60,505 nucleotides of DNA from assembly GCA_920105805.1 (NCBI GenBank), contig CAKKTI010000093.1:1-60505 (forward strand). Direction: 5' to 3'. The notes below the pieces were generated by a model, which was given only the letters and a program-made list of their open reading frames with translations, ran no database searches and was not told the DNA's origin. This DNA is from Condylostoma magnum (taxonomy: Eukaryota > Ciliophora > Heterotrichea > Heterotrichida > Condylostomatidae). The position numbers and the translations under genes were made by a program. Shown piece by piece: positions 1-11,844 of the stretch (position 1 is the stretch's first letter; each line of letters opens with the position of its first letter).

Positions 1-2958
1 AAAATCTTGATTTTAATCTAATTCTATGAAAAATTAGCGAGCTTCTTTAAGATAGAATACAGGTTCTCTATCAATCTAAATATCATCAAAATCACATAGC
101 TGCTATTCCATATTTTCTATATCCTCTTCTTTAATTTAGTTTATAAAGTCTTATAATTCCTTTGATTTGCTTATCTATTGAACTCCTTGCTTGATTTTAT
201 CTAGCATTATAGTGTTTTAGCCATTCTCCTCGTTTTCAAAAAGATCTTAAGTAAAAAATTATTTAAATTCTGTGTAGAGTTAGTAGAAAACACTCACAGA
301 TGTAGTCGATTCATCACTACCTTTTATCATTTAGGAGCACTTTTCAATAACGTCATTTTATAGCTTAAGAACACCCTGCAGATCCGTTATTTACTTGCAT
401 AGATCTATAAGAGTAGGTATTTGTTTCAATCCTTCGATACATTAAAATAGCCATTTTTGATTTTCATCTTTTTCGATTATTTCGCAGTATTTCATTATAT
501 CGCTTTCTTTTTCAATATCTTTAATAGTCTCAAATATATCTATAAAGATGCTAAGCTAATATTCTTCAGATTACGTGATTATTTACTCGATTTACTATTT
601 ATACAGCTAGAACATTTACAGCAAGAACTCGCAGATTGATTAATTTTATAGATTTTCGTTGCCATGTAGGTCATAATTATCTAAATATCTTCTGAATGAG
701 GCTAGGTTTAGTACTAGATATAAGTTTAAAGCTTCTTCTTATAAATCACAGAGAGGATGAGGAATCTCTTATGAAATAGAAGACTTTTCAAATTTCTCTT
801 AAAATTCTCTTAAATGTTAATTTAATTCTTCTATCTATGTTTTATACCTCGTTAAACAAGATTAACGTTCTTTTAGCTAAGATATAAAGCTCTATATGTT
901 GAATTTAGACTATTATACTATATCAAGCTATTATGACGCATCTTCTAAACTCTATTTTCAATCTTCTGACTAATTGAACTTATTTAGTACATTAATAAGA
1001 GCCTCTTTATTGTTTTTGTTTAATTAAGATATAATTTTACACCTTGAAATATTTATTTACTTTTATTTTATCTCATCTGATAACCTTGTTAAATTAGCAA
1101 CTATACTTAAATTAGCAATATTGTTTTATTGATGATATTCTATTATTTCTATAAAATCTTTTTCTTATTTCTCCATGTTACTACTGTCTTAGATGAATTC
1201 TTCATATGTTTATTACTTTAGGCTCCATTTTGGTAGAAAAAGCTCGTTGTGTATACATTATAGAATTTCAGATCTTTATTGTTTTTATTGTTTAGTAGTC
1301 AGTTGTGCTAAAAACTCTTTTTAATCTAGAGGATGTATTTATTTAGTTTTTTCTATCAAGTAATTTTTGAATAGTTGTTTGAGTTCCTTAAAGTCAGCTT
1401 CTATAAGTGTTACAAAATCAAGCAGTTAAGCTAGCCTTATGTTTTATCTTTTAGCTCAAATTTCCATGAAGATATCGAAACAAGCCTATTAATCATTTTA
1501 ATCAAGCCCTCTTATTTTATTTCAAATATCTTAAAAGAATTATTCATATTCAATAGTAGGATATATTGAATAGATTCCCATGTTTTACAATAGTGCTTAT
1601 AAAGCTTCCTGATCATCTTTTCAAAGTAATCTTAATTCTTAAAGACTGTACTGTAGTATTCTCGAATAATTATTGTTTATGAATACTATTTTCTTAAACT
1701 CTATCAGCTTCATTCTTCTTTTATCACTTATTATCTGAAGTGTACGTTAAAAATGATATAAACTCTCAAAATTATCATTATGTGAGATCATTTATCTAAA
1801 AAAATTTTGATAACGTTTCAGAATGGAATCCTCTAAGTCTTGATCAAATAATTATATCAATTCAATAAAACGAATTGAATTATTATGCTTATATCGGTTA
1901 CGAATTAAATAGCTATTGATTTAATACTAGAAGGATGAATTTAATTACTAATTCATAGTTCATAGCTTCTCAAACTAAATAATAATCATGACTCTTCAAT
2001 CATAATCTAAATTTAAACTTCAAATCTTACTTAAAAATTATTAAGCTTCTTAGTTAGCTTAGCTTACAATCATACTTACAAAAGCATTCAGTTTTTCAAT
2101 TTAGGATATAGTTTAATTTGAAGCATCTATTGGCAATGGTAAATGATTGAATGCGTCAGTAAATCGTTTAATAAATGCTGGATCATACTAGAGAACCCTT
2201 TCTATGATATCTAAACTTTGACTTAACCTATTTTTTTAGATGAAATATCTTAAAAATATTGATAAAGTCTTCATTATTCCATAAATTTGCTTTTCTAGTA
2301 GCTCATCCAATATGATCTAATGATTAGAAATAGTGTTTCAAATTATAGCTAATAAGTCTTCACTTAAAGTAAAATCAATTCGATAATCTAAGCTATCTAA
2401 GTAGACTAATATTCATAGAGCAGTAGTTGGGTTAGGAACCTCTTAAAGTTATTCATTGAAAAACCGAACTAGCCTTTATGCATCGTAGGAACTTTGATTG
2501 CTTGTTTGCTAATAAAGAGCTGCATAGTATTTGCTATTATTATAACTATCATATTTAGTTATTAAATCAAAATAGATCTTAAATGCCTTTTTATTAGATT
2601 ATAATGTATTTCCAGGTGTATTACTTGTGAAAAATAATTAGTTCCTTCTAAAATATTTAGTAGATGATGAGAATATAAAGTGGATACCTGGATTAATATT
2701 GAATTTCAATTGATTGCTATATTAGAAATTATTATATCTATATTCTAGCTCAAATTTAAGATGATCTTTATACTGCATTTAGAATTATACACGATACGCA
2801 GCTATATCGTAATTTCTATATCATTTTAATTCTTTCAAATCCAAAATATCGTTTTAAGTTGATCTTAAGCAAAATCGTACTTTATTTCTCTAGCTCATTG
2901 GTATCCTATAAGCAAAGAATACCTCAAATGTCTTCTGGCCTAGCCTTGCTATTGACAT
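1..2958 (-). CDS. Large unknown helical protein, 3' end outside window
   Basis: Reading frame starts at ATG 2958 (MSIARLGQKTFEVFFAY) and stays coding to the window edge, about 986 residues, with many TAA/TAG read as Gln and about a dozen TGA read as Trp at plausible hydrophobic sites (for example TTALWILVYLD and YKQWIEQIITW). The protein is rich in Leu, Ile, Gln and Lys, apparently all-helical, with no transmembrane segment or motif I recognise. The start follows an AT-rich stretch (ATATTTTTAAAATG). The C-terminus lies beyond base 1, so the true length is unknown. I could not assign a family; a scaffold or HEAT-like helical repeat protein is only a guess. No intron was needed. Confidence 0.75.
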
Positions 2959-3310
2959 TTTAAAAATATAGATTTATTTTAGGAGTTATTTTTAGAGATT
3001 TAAACTATACAATTACTTAATTGTTTAAACTTTATCAAATTATAAGTTTTTGTTAGGTTGGTAAGTGAATAGATTGATATTCCGCATAATATAAAGATAA
3101 GTTCGTACTGAATAGTAATAATTTTACTAAATCTATATATAAAATAAAATATGAAATGTCCATAGTCAAATAGCTATGGATAACTAGGTGTTGTATTATA
3201 GAACAAATACGTAAAATTATACTCTTATTTTAATATGTAAACTATTAAGCCTTTATTTAAATTATTTTAAATAAATATCTTTATAAATATTTAATTAATC
3301 TAAAACTTTA

Positions 3311-4057
3311 TTAGATTTGATTTCTTTGATTCTAAACAGGGTAAATACAGTGTAAATTTATACAATTTCAGCCCTTTTGGATAGAATCATTTAAATCTAT
3401 AAAATTTACCACCTAAAAATTCCATAGAAAACTCCCACAAGCTCAATAGATTTTGTTGAATTTTTATCGTAGAAGACAGTATTTCAATTTAACCTAAACC
3501 CTCATAACAATTTATAAGCATCTCAGAAGACCTCCCGAGAATTCATCTTTATAAAATGCTAAATATCTAAATCTTATACTTAAACCTAGTAAAAGAGAGC
3601 CAAGGGTAATTAATAAAGCTACTAAGCCTGTAAAGATGTTTGCAAAATAATCTATTTAAAACCTTTAACTTAACCCTAAAAACGACGCTAGTATATATTT
3701 TCCAATTTTTAAATCAGTTCTTACACAACGAAATACAAGAAGCACTTAAAACGCCTTGACTATACTATTTAGATTAGTATAAAACAATTTCATTATAGGA
3801 GATTGAATAGACACACATAATGACCTTCCTAAGAAGATGATCGATACAATAATGCCAACTCTCTCTGAATGTGTATCGATAAAAGATGACACAGTACATA
3901 AAATTATGTTAAGTATCATAACAGAACTAAGTGATTCAACAAAAATACACAAGAGAAGCTTATAAGAATGTTTGAAATTGTGTTACCACATCCATGTAAC
4001 TAGTAAAAATATAAACAACCAAGAGCTAAGTAAACTCTAGTTACTATTGTAAATCAT
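3311..4057 (-). CDS. Multi-pass membrane protein, unknown
   Basis: Starts at ATG 4057 (MIYNSNQSLLSSWLFIFLLV) and is open through at least the TAATAA at 3308-3313 (248 residues); the next in-frame TGA, at 3035, would give 340 residues. Hydrophobic stretches suggest at least four membrane helices: near residues 12-24 (WLFIFLLVTWMW), about 35-57, about 75-90 and about 125-150 (NIFTGLVALLITLGSLLLG). No signature motif is recognised. It is divergently paired with the Sec7 gene, with only 12 nt between the two start codons. The 3' end is a choice between in-frame stop candidates and is the least certain part. Confidence 0.6.
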
Positions 4058-4069
4058 TTGTTCTAAGAA

Positions 4070-5019
4070 ATGGAAAGACTTGAGGAGTAAATAGCTGGAG
4101 GCCATGTACAAAACTTAGTATGTAGCTTAATGTAAAAGCTAATCAATTATACGTATACCATTATTAAGGGAAATTGCAATAGAGAAATAGTCCCAGTGTC
4201 ATGAATTAAGATAACCCAGATTTTTATGCATTTATTGTTCGAATTGATTACTATTGCTTAACAACTAGAGATCCTGTATGTAGCTCTAAATGTAAAAAGT
4301 TAACTTAAAATGGGTACAATACACTGTTTAAAGCTCGAAAGAATTTGAAAGTAATTTAATAGTTGAGGATTGGATATTCAAAAGTATCTGAAAAGATATT
4401 CTCACTATCTCTAAGCATTTTATTTCCTTAGTAAGTAATTTAGAGATTATTTAAAGACAGGAATTGGCATAATTCTAGACCAAGTTTTATCTTTATACTA
4501 GAAAATGATTAAAGCAGTTTTAGAAGTCTTATTTCATATAACATAATCTTCTAAGGTAATTCTATAGTTATCTGTCAACTACGACTGTAGTATAGTCGAG
4601 AAAAACATCTAAGGAAAGTACTAAAACTTACAAAATATTCAATCCCAATAAGAATATCATAAAAATGCCTTAGAAATCCTAGCAAATATAGTGTTATTAC
4701 AAGCAGCTTGGATTGAAGAGTAATACTTACAAGTTACAAGAGCATATTAAAACTCTATTGATGATTCTGCAGGAATGTCACTGGTACTTTCTTAGAAAGT
4801 GGGCAAAATGAGCTATTTGAAAATAACAAATTGATTAAAAACTACTTACAACTGGCAATAGATAAGTTCAACTTTAAGCCTATGGCAGGAATACAAATAC
4901 TTTCAGAGTAAGATCATTTGGATAAAAACTCTTTTTAAGATATCGCTGCCTTTATTAAGTTTACAGAGGGATTAAATAAAACTGTATTGGGAGACTTTCT
5001 TGTCTCAGAAAATAACTAA
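4070..5019 (+). CDS. Sec7-domain ARF guanine-exchange factor, truncated
   Basis: From ATG 4070 the protein resembles large BIG/Sec7 ARF-GEFs: a helical region, then the HUS-box-like VNYDC motif around residue 185, then the first half of a Sec7 domain (FNFKPMAGIQIL, followed by GLNKTVLGDFL). A frame change near 4784-4812 is explained by a 29-nt GT-AG intron, which makes 4070-5019 divide by three; a 14-nt alternative is possible. The second half of the Sec7 domain, including the expected LNTDLHNP-like ARF-binding helix, is not found downstream. In ordinary ARF-GEFs this part is needed for exchange. The gene may be degenerate, or later exons may be unrecognised. TAA at 5017-5019 is the chosen stop. 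Confidence 0.55.
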
Positions 5020-5248
5020 AATTCTTAGATGAATACATGTAACTTCATAATTTCAAGTAGATGGGAATTATAAAACCACTATATGTCACAAACCTTTCGC
5101 TGTATCAATAGCAAAAAATTGCATAACTAATCACTGATAATATATCTATAATTCCAAGCATACATATATTAATAATGCTTAATTATGTATCGATAATATA
5201 TACATTAATATTTAATAATGTTTTTTACTCTTTATATATTAAATACTT

Positions 5249-6589
5249 CAAAGTATTATAATATTTTAACCATATAGTATTTCATATTTATCTGAAATCT
5301 AAAGCACGGCTTTAAAAAGAAAGAGACAATCTGAGCAATCATAACTTAGAAAGAAACATTTTTTAAGTTCTTATTCAGACAGTATACACAGGAATCTAAT
5401 AAATGTTAAAGTTGGTGGTAACTGTCTTTATGTCCCGATATTTTTATTCTCAACTAAAGCAAAATAGTATCAAGTATTTAAATATAAAAGAGTTTTTGAC
5501 ACTCAAACAATTTTGATGAAGGAATTGATGATTAAAAGACTGAGTAAGCCTAATGAGTTAGTTTTAGCTGCAATTGATAGTGGATACCGGATTAAAATAT
5601 ATTAAATAATGAGTATTATTTGATTGCTTAGCATAATGACCAGGAACACATGAACTATATATCGTGTATAATCGGTAAATTCGTTATTGGGATGTTCTAT
5701 GGAAAGAATTCCAATTTTATGTTAACAAAAAACCATAATTTACAGACCATGAAAGCAAGAGGTAAAATATCTAATTCTTCTTTTTCATGAATAGTAATCA
5801 TCTAATAGTTAACAGCAAACTTTCGATAAAATAGAGTATACTTGGAGCTGATCTAGTGATTAAGGTGCAAGTAATATAAGGACTTAAATATTAGTAAATT
5901 AGAACAAAGAATTTGTTGATTTTACCAAAGGTAAACAATATATAATTATCTAACATAAGAAATATTATTACCTAATGCACACAAACACTGAATTCATTCA
6001 GTAGTTATTTTATATCCAATTAAGCAACTTATCTATCATCAATTATGTCATAGAGATAAGTAGAATAATATATTTCATGTTCCCTTAAAGAGTAGTATTA
6101 AATGTATTATTAAACGCCCATATAGGGCTTGATAAAGGGCATTTTAAGCATAGTTACGTTTTGAGGAGGATTAAAACAATAATATTTAATGCAATTTAGA
6201 TAAAATATAGTAAAGGTATATTCACATTTAGATTATGTGTACCAATTTTATAGATTATTTGCAATATTTAACTAGAATAATGAGTATTAAAGAGTTTAAT
6301 TCCCTTCAAGGATGATTTATTGTGGAAAATGTGAGATTTTAACTGATTCATAATTTTATAGGATTATAGTAAGTGAGATTAAGTAAATTAATATTACATT
6401 ATTAGTAAATGATAAGAGTATTCAAATAGCAGAAGGAAGGAAATAGAGGTATTTGAGAGAATATATCAGTATTATAAAAGAGAGGAAGTTGAGTATCTTA
6501 ATAAAATGCAGGTTCAAATTTATTCATTGTTTTATTACCCTGATAATTTCTTAACATCTTATTGTGTATTAATACTAAACAAATATTAA
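5249..6589 (+). other. Probable coding region, unassigned
   Basis: One frame stays mostly coding-like across this stretch, with segments such as NVKVGGNCLYVPIFLFSTK, KPNELVLAAIDSGYRIKIY, LRRIKTIIFNAIQIKYS and PFKDDLLWKMWDF; TAA 6587-6589 or TGA 6707-6709 would end it. Around 5580-5770 another frame reads equally well (EYYLIAQHNDQEHMNYI), so a small intron or frameshift is likely. There is no clear start codon. It could be the C-terminal part of the upstream Sec7 gene or a separate or decaying gene. No family is recognised. Confidence 0.35.
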
Positions 6590-6727
6590 TTACCTAAAAT
6601 CCCATAAATAAAAACTGTTGATTACAAAAGGTAGTAAAAAGCACATAAATTTGATCAAAACATATAAAATATGCCAAAGTTTCCTCTACTAAATTTATAA
6701 CAAAGTTGATTAATAACGGATATAATA

Positions 6728-7555
6728 ATGGTATATCTCCTTGCTTGATTAACCATAGCATAAAGCTTATCACTACGATAACAAATCAGTCAAGATATAA
6801 TAAATCTATCAACTTATGACCAGCCTAGCTCTGATAGTGTAAGATTTGGGTAAATTGAAGGAGACTACAGATATACAATTACAGCTTTTACTAACTTTTT
6901 ACCAAGCATAAGTCCTTCTGTCTTTACATAATTTGATACTTACTAGCCTAGCTTACTCACAAATAACAAAGAACAAGAGTATAAGCTAGATTAGTTCAGA
7001 TAATTAACTCCTATGTTTTTCACCGCTTTTGCTTAATGTGTTCCTTCAATTGACATGGGTGCTAGTCTCAGCAATGCAATTTAAGTAGCTTATAATCCAA
7101 GACAATTTTTAGAAATGATTAAAAATTATCCAGAAGTTGAAATTACTCAGGATACTGCTTTACAATTATACGAGATGCAGTAAGTGATAGGAGATTTAAT
7201 TAATTATGAAATTACCATAGTTTAACCTATTTTAGGCATTGTTATGTAATAAAGTGCTTATATTCAACTTTTATCAGATCGACTTATTGGTAAGTAATAT
7301 TAGGAGCCGGATCCGTATTCATTAGATTCAGATAGTGTAATTGATGAGTTAGAAATGCAAATTTTTATAATGGAATGAGTAGAATTCTTTTCATAGATAA
7401 AGGGTTAGGAAAAGCATTCTTAATTGATTAATTATTTGAGAGAAGAGGTATTGGGAAGACTCCAAGAGGCCAGAAATTAGTTATTTATTTCATAAATTTA
7501 TTAGAAATAGGATCAGTATTCATAAATTTTAAGATGGTCTAATAAGTATTATTGA
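6728..7555 (+). CDS. Putative secreted protein, tandem paralog A
   Basis: ATG 6728 lies directly behind GATATAATA. The N-terminus MVYLLAWLTIAQSLSLRQQ looks like a signal peptide; the rest is hydrophilic and likely extracytoplasmic, about 275 residues to TGA 7553-7555 (earlier in-frame TAA 7493-7495 and TAG 7502-7504 could be the true stop). TGA is read as Trp at residue 7 and in MEWVEFFSQ. The next gene is a diverged copy sharing the blocks IPS/VPSID, VAYNPR, IKNYPE and EPDPYSLD. No known domain is recognised. Hypothetical family, apparently expanded by tandem duplication. Confidence 0.75.
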
Positions 7556-7947
7556 GAATTGCTTAAAGCTTAGCAAAATATCAGGTCATTTTATACTTAA
7601 ATAAGCTATTGCTACCAAGTTTTTATCTAAAAGAATATTGAACTATTGTAGTAGTTTGAAAAACATGTATAAATAAGCTATTTTGTGAATTGGTTCTTCT
7701 ATTCTTTCAATATACTCTCTCACTATGAATCTATACTAAATTTAATCCTAAAACTATAATAAATTGATATATAATGCCAAGTTTTAAATAATGATTATAA
7801 TCAAATCTCATTTTAAGCAATAATAAAGATTATTCCTTATTTAACAAGCATAATTTAAACATTACAATGAGAGTATTCAAAGTAATTAACGCTCAAAGTT
7901 ACATAAATCTTGATGAGCTCATATTACTTTATGGCAAAAGGACTCAA

Positions 7948-7960
7948 AACGCATATAATA
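7948..7960 (+). promoter_or_regulatory. TATA-like start box of paralog B
   Basis: AACGCATATAATA ends immediately before ATG 7961; paralog A has a similar GATATAATA before its ATG, and a near-identical ACGCATATATAATAA precedes ATG 26871. Repetition of the same box directly before three start codons of secreted-type genes suggests a promoter or initiator element. Function is inferred from position only. Confidence 0.5.
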
Positions 7961-8738
7961 ATGTCTTATCTAATTACTTTTTTAATCTAGTATACAGTTC
8001 AACACTTCACCAGCAAAGAAACTTAGATATAATCAATTTATAGACTTACGATATACCTAATACTAATGTTGTAAGACTAGGATAGTTTGTAGGAGATGAT
8101 AGATATGTATTTTCAGCTATAATAAATTTCTTACCTAATTTAAATCCCACGATGCTAACATAGCTAAATACTTACCAACCTAGTTTACTATCATTCAACC
8201 CGCTATAAGAACAATCACTAGATTATACCAGACAATAAGGCCCTGTAGTTTTTACTGCTTTTGGTCGGTATATTCCCTCAATAGATTTGGATCCTTGTTT
8301 CAGAAATGCAATTGAGGTAGCATATAATCCGAGATTGTTCTTAAGGAGAATTAAAAACTACCCAGAAATAGAAATTAATGAAGATACTGCTTTATAGATA
8401 CATGAGTTTTGGTAGATGCTAACTGATTTAAGTACTGATGAATCTGGTGTAACTTATCCTATTTTTGGAGTTATTATATAATAAATTGCTTATGTTAAAA
8501 TTTAATCGATTGGATTACTGGAAGGGTGTATTAGGAGCCTGATCCATATTCATTAGATTAGAATGATGTGATTGATTAATTAGAATTAGAAGTGCTGACT
8601 ATGGAATGGGTATATTTCTTTTCATTGATAAGAGGATAATCACGGCATTATTAATTATTTAATGATATCAGAATAGAAGTAATGAGAAGACTCGCAGAAG
8701 ATAGCAATTAGTTATTATTTATTTTAATGGAATTATAA
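7961..8738 (+). pseudogene. Tandem paralog B, frameshifted copy
   Basis: This is a second copy of the 6728-7555 gene. ATG 7961 again follows GCATATAATA, and the start MSYLIT matches paralog A, but the frame is lost in the T-run at 7978-7983 and again between about 8520 and 8535, just before the shared EPDPYSLD block. Elsewhere the blocks FTAFGRYIPSID, VAYNPRLFLRRIKNYPE and MEWVYFFS are well kept. The last frame ends at TAA 8736-8738, 26 nt before the convergent kelch stop. Two frame breaks suggest a recently decayed gene; sequencing errors in the homopolymer or small introns are alternatives. Confidence 0.6.
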
Positions 8739-8764
8739 AATCAATAAATCTATAAGAAATTGAA

Positions 8765-9784
8765 TTAATCAAAACTAGTCTTAGTTTGTATGCTGATATC
8801 TTCTATTAAATCCTTGCCTAGATCATATCTACTTAACTTAATGAATCCAAGCTTAGCAAATTGTGCGTCTCAATGCGAGGCTAGTATAGGGGCACCACTA
8901 AAGTACACAAAAGAATCATGCTCTATAGGACTCATCCAACTTCCCATTACAAATTAATGCTAAAAGGTAGTGTACTTATACTCTCCGTCCGTCCCATAGA
9001 CATTTACACTTCTCTTACTTATATGATAAATTTTATCATTACAACAAAGAATGAGCACAGGTGTTGAATATAGTTAAAATAAAGATTGTATGATAACTTG
9101 GTATTCATCTTTTTGAGGACTATAAGCATATATAGACCTACTGTTCAAGGAATTACTTACAATCCCTCCTCCTAGATAAATTTTATCTTCATAAGCCATT
9201 CCAGTAAACATTCCCATTGCTTCAGGAATCTAGCTAATTTCCTCTCATACATCACAATCAGGATAATAAGCCAAAGCTGTATTCGTGAAATTGTTCTAAT
9301 CAATTAGCCCTCCAAAAACATATATAGTTTCCTAAAGGTAGCACACTGCCGGCCATTTTCGCTCAGGATACACTTGTGGAGGTGAAATCCTTTCTAAACT
9401 ATTGTCTTGATTAATTTTTGTGTAGAAATCAGCCCCAATTATTACAAGAATGTCATCAACTGTTTATACACATCTGTTGCCTAGCTGTGTTTCTAGTCCT
9501 TCTATTTAGTATTTCCTAGTTAGTTAATTAGATGTATCAAATTCTATTATTTAGTTGCTGCAATTGCAAATAGTCTTCACAATCTTGGCTTCCTTTTATA
9601 TACTGAAAGGATTCTCAGATGAATCATCAAAGATTAAAGTTTTGCTTTAATTAGAAAGTCCCTCACTTAAGCGTTCGTGTGATATTTGATTAGACGAAGG
9701 AATGCATAAATATTTAGATATGTTATTGGAGCTTTCTGCTTTCTTTAAGGTTGCTTGAATAGAATCTGGTTTTAAATAGCTCAT
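8765..9784 (-). CDS. Kelch-repeat protein
   Basis: Starts at ATG 9784 (MSYLKPDSIQATLKK) and ends at TAA 8765-8767 after IQTKTSFD, 339 residues. The C-terminal two thirds carry kelch-type blades: AVCYLQETIYVFGGLIDQ, ALAYYPDCDVWEEIS, AYEDKIYLGGGI and SIYAYSPQKDEYQV, i.e. the GG doublet followed by an aromatic and Trp/Tyr pattern. Such propellers usually mediate protein binding. The N-terminal third is low in recognisable features. An in-frame TGA (Trp) lies at SHWDAQF. The gene faces the decayed secreted paralog, with 26 nt between the stops. Confidence 0.8.
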
Positions 9785-9889
9785 TGATTTTTGATGAGTG
9801 AGTCTTTATTTTTGTTGTATATTTTACCTACTAAGACCTTCTTTCCTAAACATTATAAAAATTACGGTATAAAATTTGATTTTTAAATT

Positions 9890-11809
9890 ATGAGAATTGT
9901 CTAGAGCTAGGGTATGCCTTCATTTAAAGGAATTTAAACCTAATATATTAGTATGTATTGATGATATTCTAGCTAATTTTAGTATATAATAAGATAAAGG
10001 AAAAATGATTGTAAAGATTATGCTTAATACCAAATACAATTACTAGATGAACTTATTTATCAAGTCTCCAGAGCATTGTATTATAGATATTTCTACTAAG
10101 ATTTCAATGCATTTAGATTAGAAACTTATAGATTGAGATATATTAGATAGGAAATATAACAAAAGATATAATATGTATGATATAAAGTGTACTTTTTAAC
10201 GAGTTTATTATTAAAAGTTCTCATGATTCTTTCAGTGGATTTGAAGTATAATTCGATACAGTTGAGAATAGAATAATAAATTCTTAATACTCATTCAAAG
10301 TAGCTTTACAGGGATTCAAAATTATTTTAAGGCTGAAGTAATTGAAATGAAAAAGATCTATTAGTAAAGTAAGTAAAATGCTAGTAAGAAGAAAAATAAC
10401 ATTTTGTATAATAGACTTCAAATGAGTATATCCTATTTTGATATATGCAAAGGCAATATTTATATAATAATCCTTAATAGAAATGAATAAATTAACATAA
10501 AGTATCTTATTACCTTATTAGTTTTTTACTTGTAATAAAAGGGACACTTAATAATATTAACAAAAGAGGAACTGATATTCTATTAATTTTGTTTATAAGA
10601 GCATAAATCTTAAAACTCCCTAAATCATACATCGCGAAATATTTTGAAATTGCTGTTAAAGGATTGGTAGATTCTACTTTAGAAATCAGTTAAGGCTAAT
10701 TCACTATAGCAAAACAATATATTACTTACATTAAATTTCCTGAGTTATAGATATACTATAATTTTACAGGAATATCAGTTATTGATAAAGTCTATTTTTA
10801 CAGTATACTCGATACTTTTTTATTTTACACTCAATGATGAGTACTACAATCTAAGCTTAGAGCCAATAGTATTTAATAACCTGAAAATGAATAGCTTCTC
10901 TCATCATGAAATAATTCTACAATAATTACAAAGGATTGCAAATAGAGCATATTCTAAAAGTAACTAAAAATCGGGAATTTATAATGCAATACTTAAATGA
11001 TAAATATCAAAAAGTTAATCAAAATATTATAAACCTACATAAAAGTCTCAGCTAACGAGCTTTCTTATCAATAGTTAATATAAGATCTAAGCAGCACTCT
11101 AAGCCTGGTATAAGTTGTAATTATATAAGGAAATTCCTACTTAAAATGAAAAAGGCTCTCAAAGATATATGGTTATGAATATCATATTAGATTGAAAACA
11201 TGTGACTGTTTAATACAATTAGCTTTCCATATTCAATTAAAATCTATAACATTAATCTTTGTATAGCGATTATATGAACTCAGAATCAAAAATAGAAGTA
11301 AAATTATTAGAAATAATAGAACTTTCTTTAGATTGCAAACAGTATTAGTATTATTATTGAATTCTTATTAGAAAGTCATGAAAGAAATGTTATAAATTTA
11401 GTGGAAATTTTATTGCACCATACAATAACTAGGGTTAGTCAATAATTAGAATAAAATCTTTTTAGATCCTTTATTAAAAGGTAAAAGTAATGAGTAGGTA
11501 ATATACGATTCATTCAGATTATTAATCATTTATTTGAGCTAATAAATAAAAGTTAATATTAAGAAATTAAGATTATCTATTTCACTAGTTATAAATATCC
11601 CCTAGCTCTTTGAATATACTTAAAGCTATTATACTTTAGGAATAACAGATATTCATAAATAAAAGAATCTAGATAGGTAATCTATCGTCCTAAATTACTT
11701 TAAAGTTAAAATCCCTATTAATAAAAGCTTTTATTCCAAAGCATTATAAATTATAGAAATTATACATTTACTTACAGTAATTCCTAATATAACAATAGTA
11801 AATAAATAA
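9890..11809 (+). CDS. Unknown protein with five miniature introns
   Basis: Starts at ATG 9890 (MRIVQSQGMPSFKGIQ) and ends at TAA 11807-11809, 606 residues after removing five GT-AG introns: 9955-9972 (18 nt), 10175-10203 (29), 10369-10384 (16, GTAAGT...CTAG), 10841-10860 (20) and 11434-11449 (16). Each joins two strongly coding-like frames, and the spliced length divides by three. Blocks include QIQLLDELIYQVSRALYYR, RGTDILLILFIRAQILKLP and IIIEFLLESHERNVINLVE. The protein looks helical, perhaps with hydrophobic segments, and is not recognised. The second intron boundary is the least certain. It is much richer in introns than its neighbours. If instead spliced across 11798-11820 (23 nt) it would fuse in frame to the downstream ankyrin gene. 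Confidence 0.6.
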
Positions 11810-11844
11810 GCAATAATTAGTTTTCTAAAACATTACATAAATAA

